From contig JAHJGY010000009.1 of the NCBI GenBank assembly GCA_018824115.1, forward strand, positions 1 through 36,601: a stretch of 36,601 nucleotides of DNA, written 5' to 3'. The notes below the pieces were generated by a model, which was not told where the DNA came from, searched no databases, and worked only from the letters and a program-made list of their open reading frames with translations. Every line of letters starts with the position of its first letter. Position 1 is the first letter of the stretch. The stretch comes from Patescibacteria group bacterium. GTDB taxonomy: Bacteria > Patescibacteriota > 4484-211. The position numbers and the translations under genes were made by a program. Shown here in pieces: positions 35,159 to 36,601 of this stretch.

Positions 35159-36166
35159 TCACGTCTTTTCCTCTAACTCTTTCACCAACCTCACCAAATT
35201 TTTCTTAATATTAATCCCAGCCGGACAATAGGCACTACAGCGGCCGCAACCTGTACAGCCAAGAAACCCGTACTCCTCCGGCATCCGCACAAATTTATGA
35301 TAATACCAATTATAAAACCGTTCTCTCAATGACTCACGAAAATTAATATCATTGCCGATTCGAGCAAAATCTCTCAATAAACAACTATCCCAAACCCTCT
35401 CCCGAGACCCTTCACCACGTATATTAATTTTGTCGCAGACGTCAAAACAATAACATAACGGACAAACCCAGGTACAAATCCCGCAACCAATACATAATTC
35501 GGCCATCTCGTCCCATAACTTGCTATCTTTCGATAACTCAACCGCGCTCTTCAATTTTTCGACATCGGCCAAAATAGGATCGACCAAAGGAGGGCCTTTT
35601 TCTGGTGACTCGGCAGTTCTTCTCAGTGGAATTCTACTTATCACGTCTCTCCCTTTATCCGAACCGATCAATATCTGGTAATCCTCACCAACATCATCTA
35701 GGAATAAATCAAATAATCCCTCCTTTGCTTCTATTGGCGGCTGAAACGCCTTAGGGTGAGCTGGATAATCTACCCCCATGATAATTACTCTTTCCCGGAC
35801 CTTCCAATACGGGACATCTTTAACCGGCGATTCCATTATTTTATCCAAACGCTTCAATGCCAAAAGGTCGGTAATCTGAACCCCGAACAAGACAACTTGT
35901 TCCCGACCCTCGGTTTCGGACAATAAATTCGGAGACTCGACTTTGAAACCAAACAGTTCTTGCCAGCATGGTAAAATTCCAATCTTTTGTGGAGGAAGAA
36001 TACTTAACGTATAATCAAGATCCAAGCAGGGTTCCTCATACGATTCCAATCTCCGAAAAACAACTTTTTGCCCCTTTCGTTCTACTGGAGCTATTACACT
36101 AAATCTCTCTTGCAAACTCTTAACCAGTTTAGAAACTTCAGTTTTGGGTAACAGCAATTTATCCAT
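35159..36166 (-). CDS. Hydrogenase beta subunit, 4Fe-4S protein
   Basis: CIGCGICTWVCPLCYCFDVCD and CTGCGRCSAYCPAGI cluster motifs; first gene of the beta-gamma-delta-alpha order. Confidence 0.88.
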   Translation of the reverse strand: MDKLLLPKTEVSKLVKSLQERFSVIAPVERKGQKVVFRRLESYEEPCLDLDYTLSILPPQKIGILPCWQELFGFKVESPNLLSETEGREQVVLFGVQITDLLALKRLDKIMESPVKDVPYWKVRERVIIMGVDYPAHPKAFQPPIEAKEGLFDLFLDDVGEDYQILIGSDKGRDVISRIPLRRTAESPEKGPPLVDPILADVEKLKSAVELSKDSKLWDEMAELCIGCGICTWVCPLCYCFDVCDKINIRGEGSRERVWDSCLLRDFARIGNDINFRESLRERFYNWYYHKFVRMPEEYGFLGCTGCGRCSAYCPAGINIKKNLVRLVKELEEKT

Positions 36167-36317
36167 TTCCTATTCTTATTCTATTTACACTATTGACTAT
36201 TTTCAACACCCAAATTCTATTCTCACCAAACCCCTAAATACCTCACAGAAATGGACCCTGGGAATCATTGACTCACTAACGTAGACAATGTCCAAGCATT
36301 CGATTATACTTAATTTA

Positions 36318-36601
36318 ATGAGTCACCTGTCTCTACCTCTAAAATTTCTCCTATCGATCATCCTCGGTGGAATCGTTGGCTTAGAAAGGGAATCTGTCCA
36401 CCAAAAAATACGCGACCCCGAAGCTTTTAGAATGGGTAAGCTTGGTGGTGTAAGAACTTTTGCCCTCATGTCTCTCTTGGGTGCCACCGCGGGATACTTA
36501 AGTGTAACAAATAACCCCGCCCTTTTCCTAATTATCACCATCACCTTTTTCGTCCTCATCTGTACTTACTACGCAGTCAAAACTATCCTTGTTAAGTCAG
36601 C
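36318..36601 (+). CDS. MgtC/SapB-family membrane protein, N-terminal part (runs off the window)
   Basis: MSHLSLPLKFLLSIILGGIVGLERESVHQKIRDPEAFRMGKLGGVRTFALMSLLGATAGYLSV...; open to the window end, not in the ORF track. Confidence 0.8.
   Translation, partial: MSHLSLPLKFLLSIILGGIVGLERESVHQKIRDPEAFRMGKLGGVRTFALMSLLGATAGYLSVTNNPALFLIITITFFVLICTYYAVKTILVKS

Overview
This ~36.6 kb window looks like a chromosomal segment of a small-genome, possibly CPR/Patescibacteria-like bacterium; that lineage is inferred from gene content only. From left to right: (1) the 3' end of a thioredoxin/AhpC-TSA family gene, missed by the ORF track. (2) A ~2.3 kb region with no credible protein genes but dense long inverted repeats, promoter-like signals and a terminator-like hairpin. 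I read it as up to three structured non-coding RNAs on the minus strand, one of about 1 kb. (3) A division/peptidoglycan cluster: mraZ, rsmH, ftsL-like, ftsI/PBP, murA, a truncated Mur-ligase-like gene with a broken P-loop, ddl-1, def, ddl-2. (4) A RAYT/Y1 transposase flanked by inverted copies of a REP-like hairpin, with a related hairpin inside ddl-2. (5) rtcB, a Gly/Ala-rich helical-repeat protein and a 10TM exporter-like permease. (6) A 2801-aa surface protein with two 12-repeat kelch-like arrays plus Fn3-like domains. (7) A response regulator, histidine kinase and FtsX/MacB-type ABC transporter. (8) A pseudopilin operon that includes a pilin-vWA fusion. (9) tRNA-Ala(CGC) and tRNA-Arg(CCG), each followed by a similar nested hairpin that includes the CCA end. 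(10) A thioredoxin-DsbD-like membrane protein. (11) hypC and a four-subunit group-3b-like NiFe hydrogenase whose large subunit ends exactly at the DPCxxCxxH motif. (12) The start of an MgtC-family gene. The best candidates for something undescribed are the structured RNA region, the degenerate Mur ligase with two divergent Ddl paralogues, and the tRNA trailer hairpins. No searches or folding programs were run. All family calls come from motif recognition.
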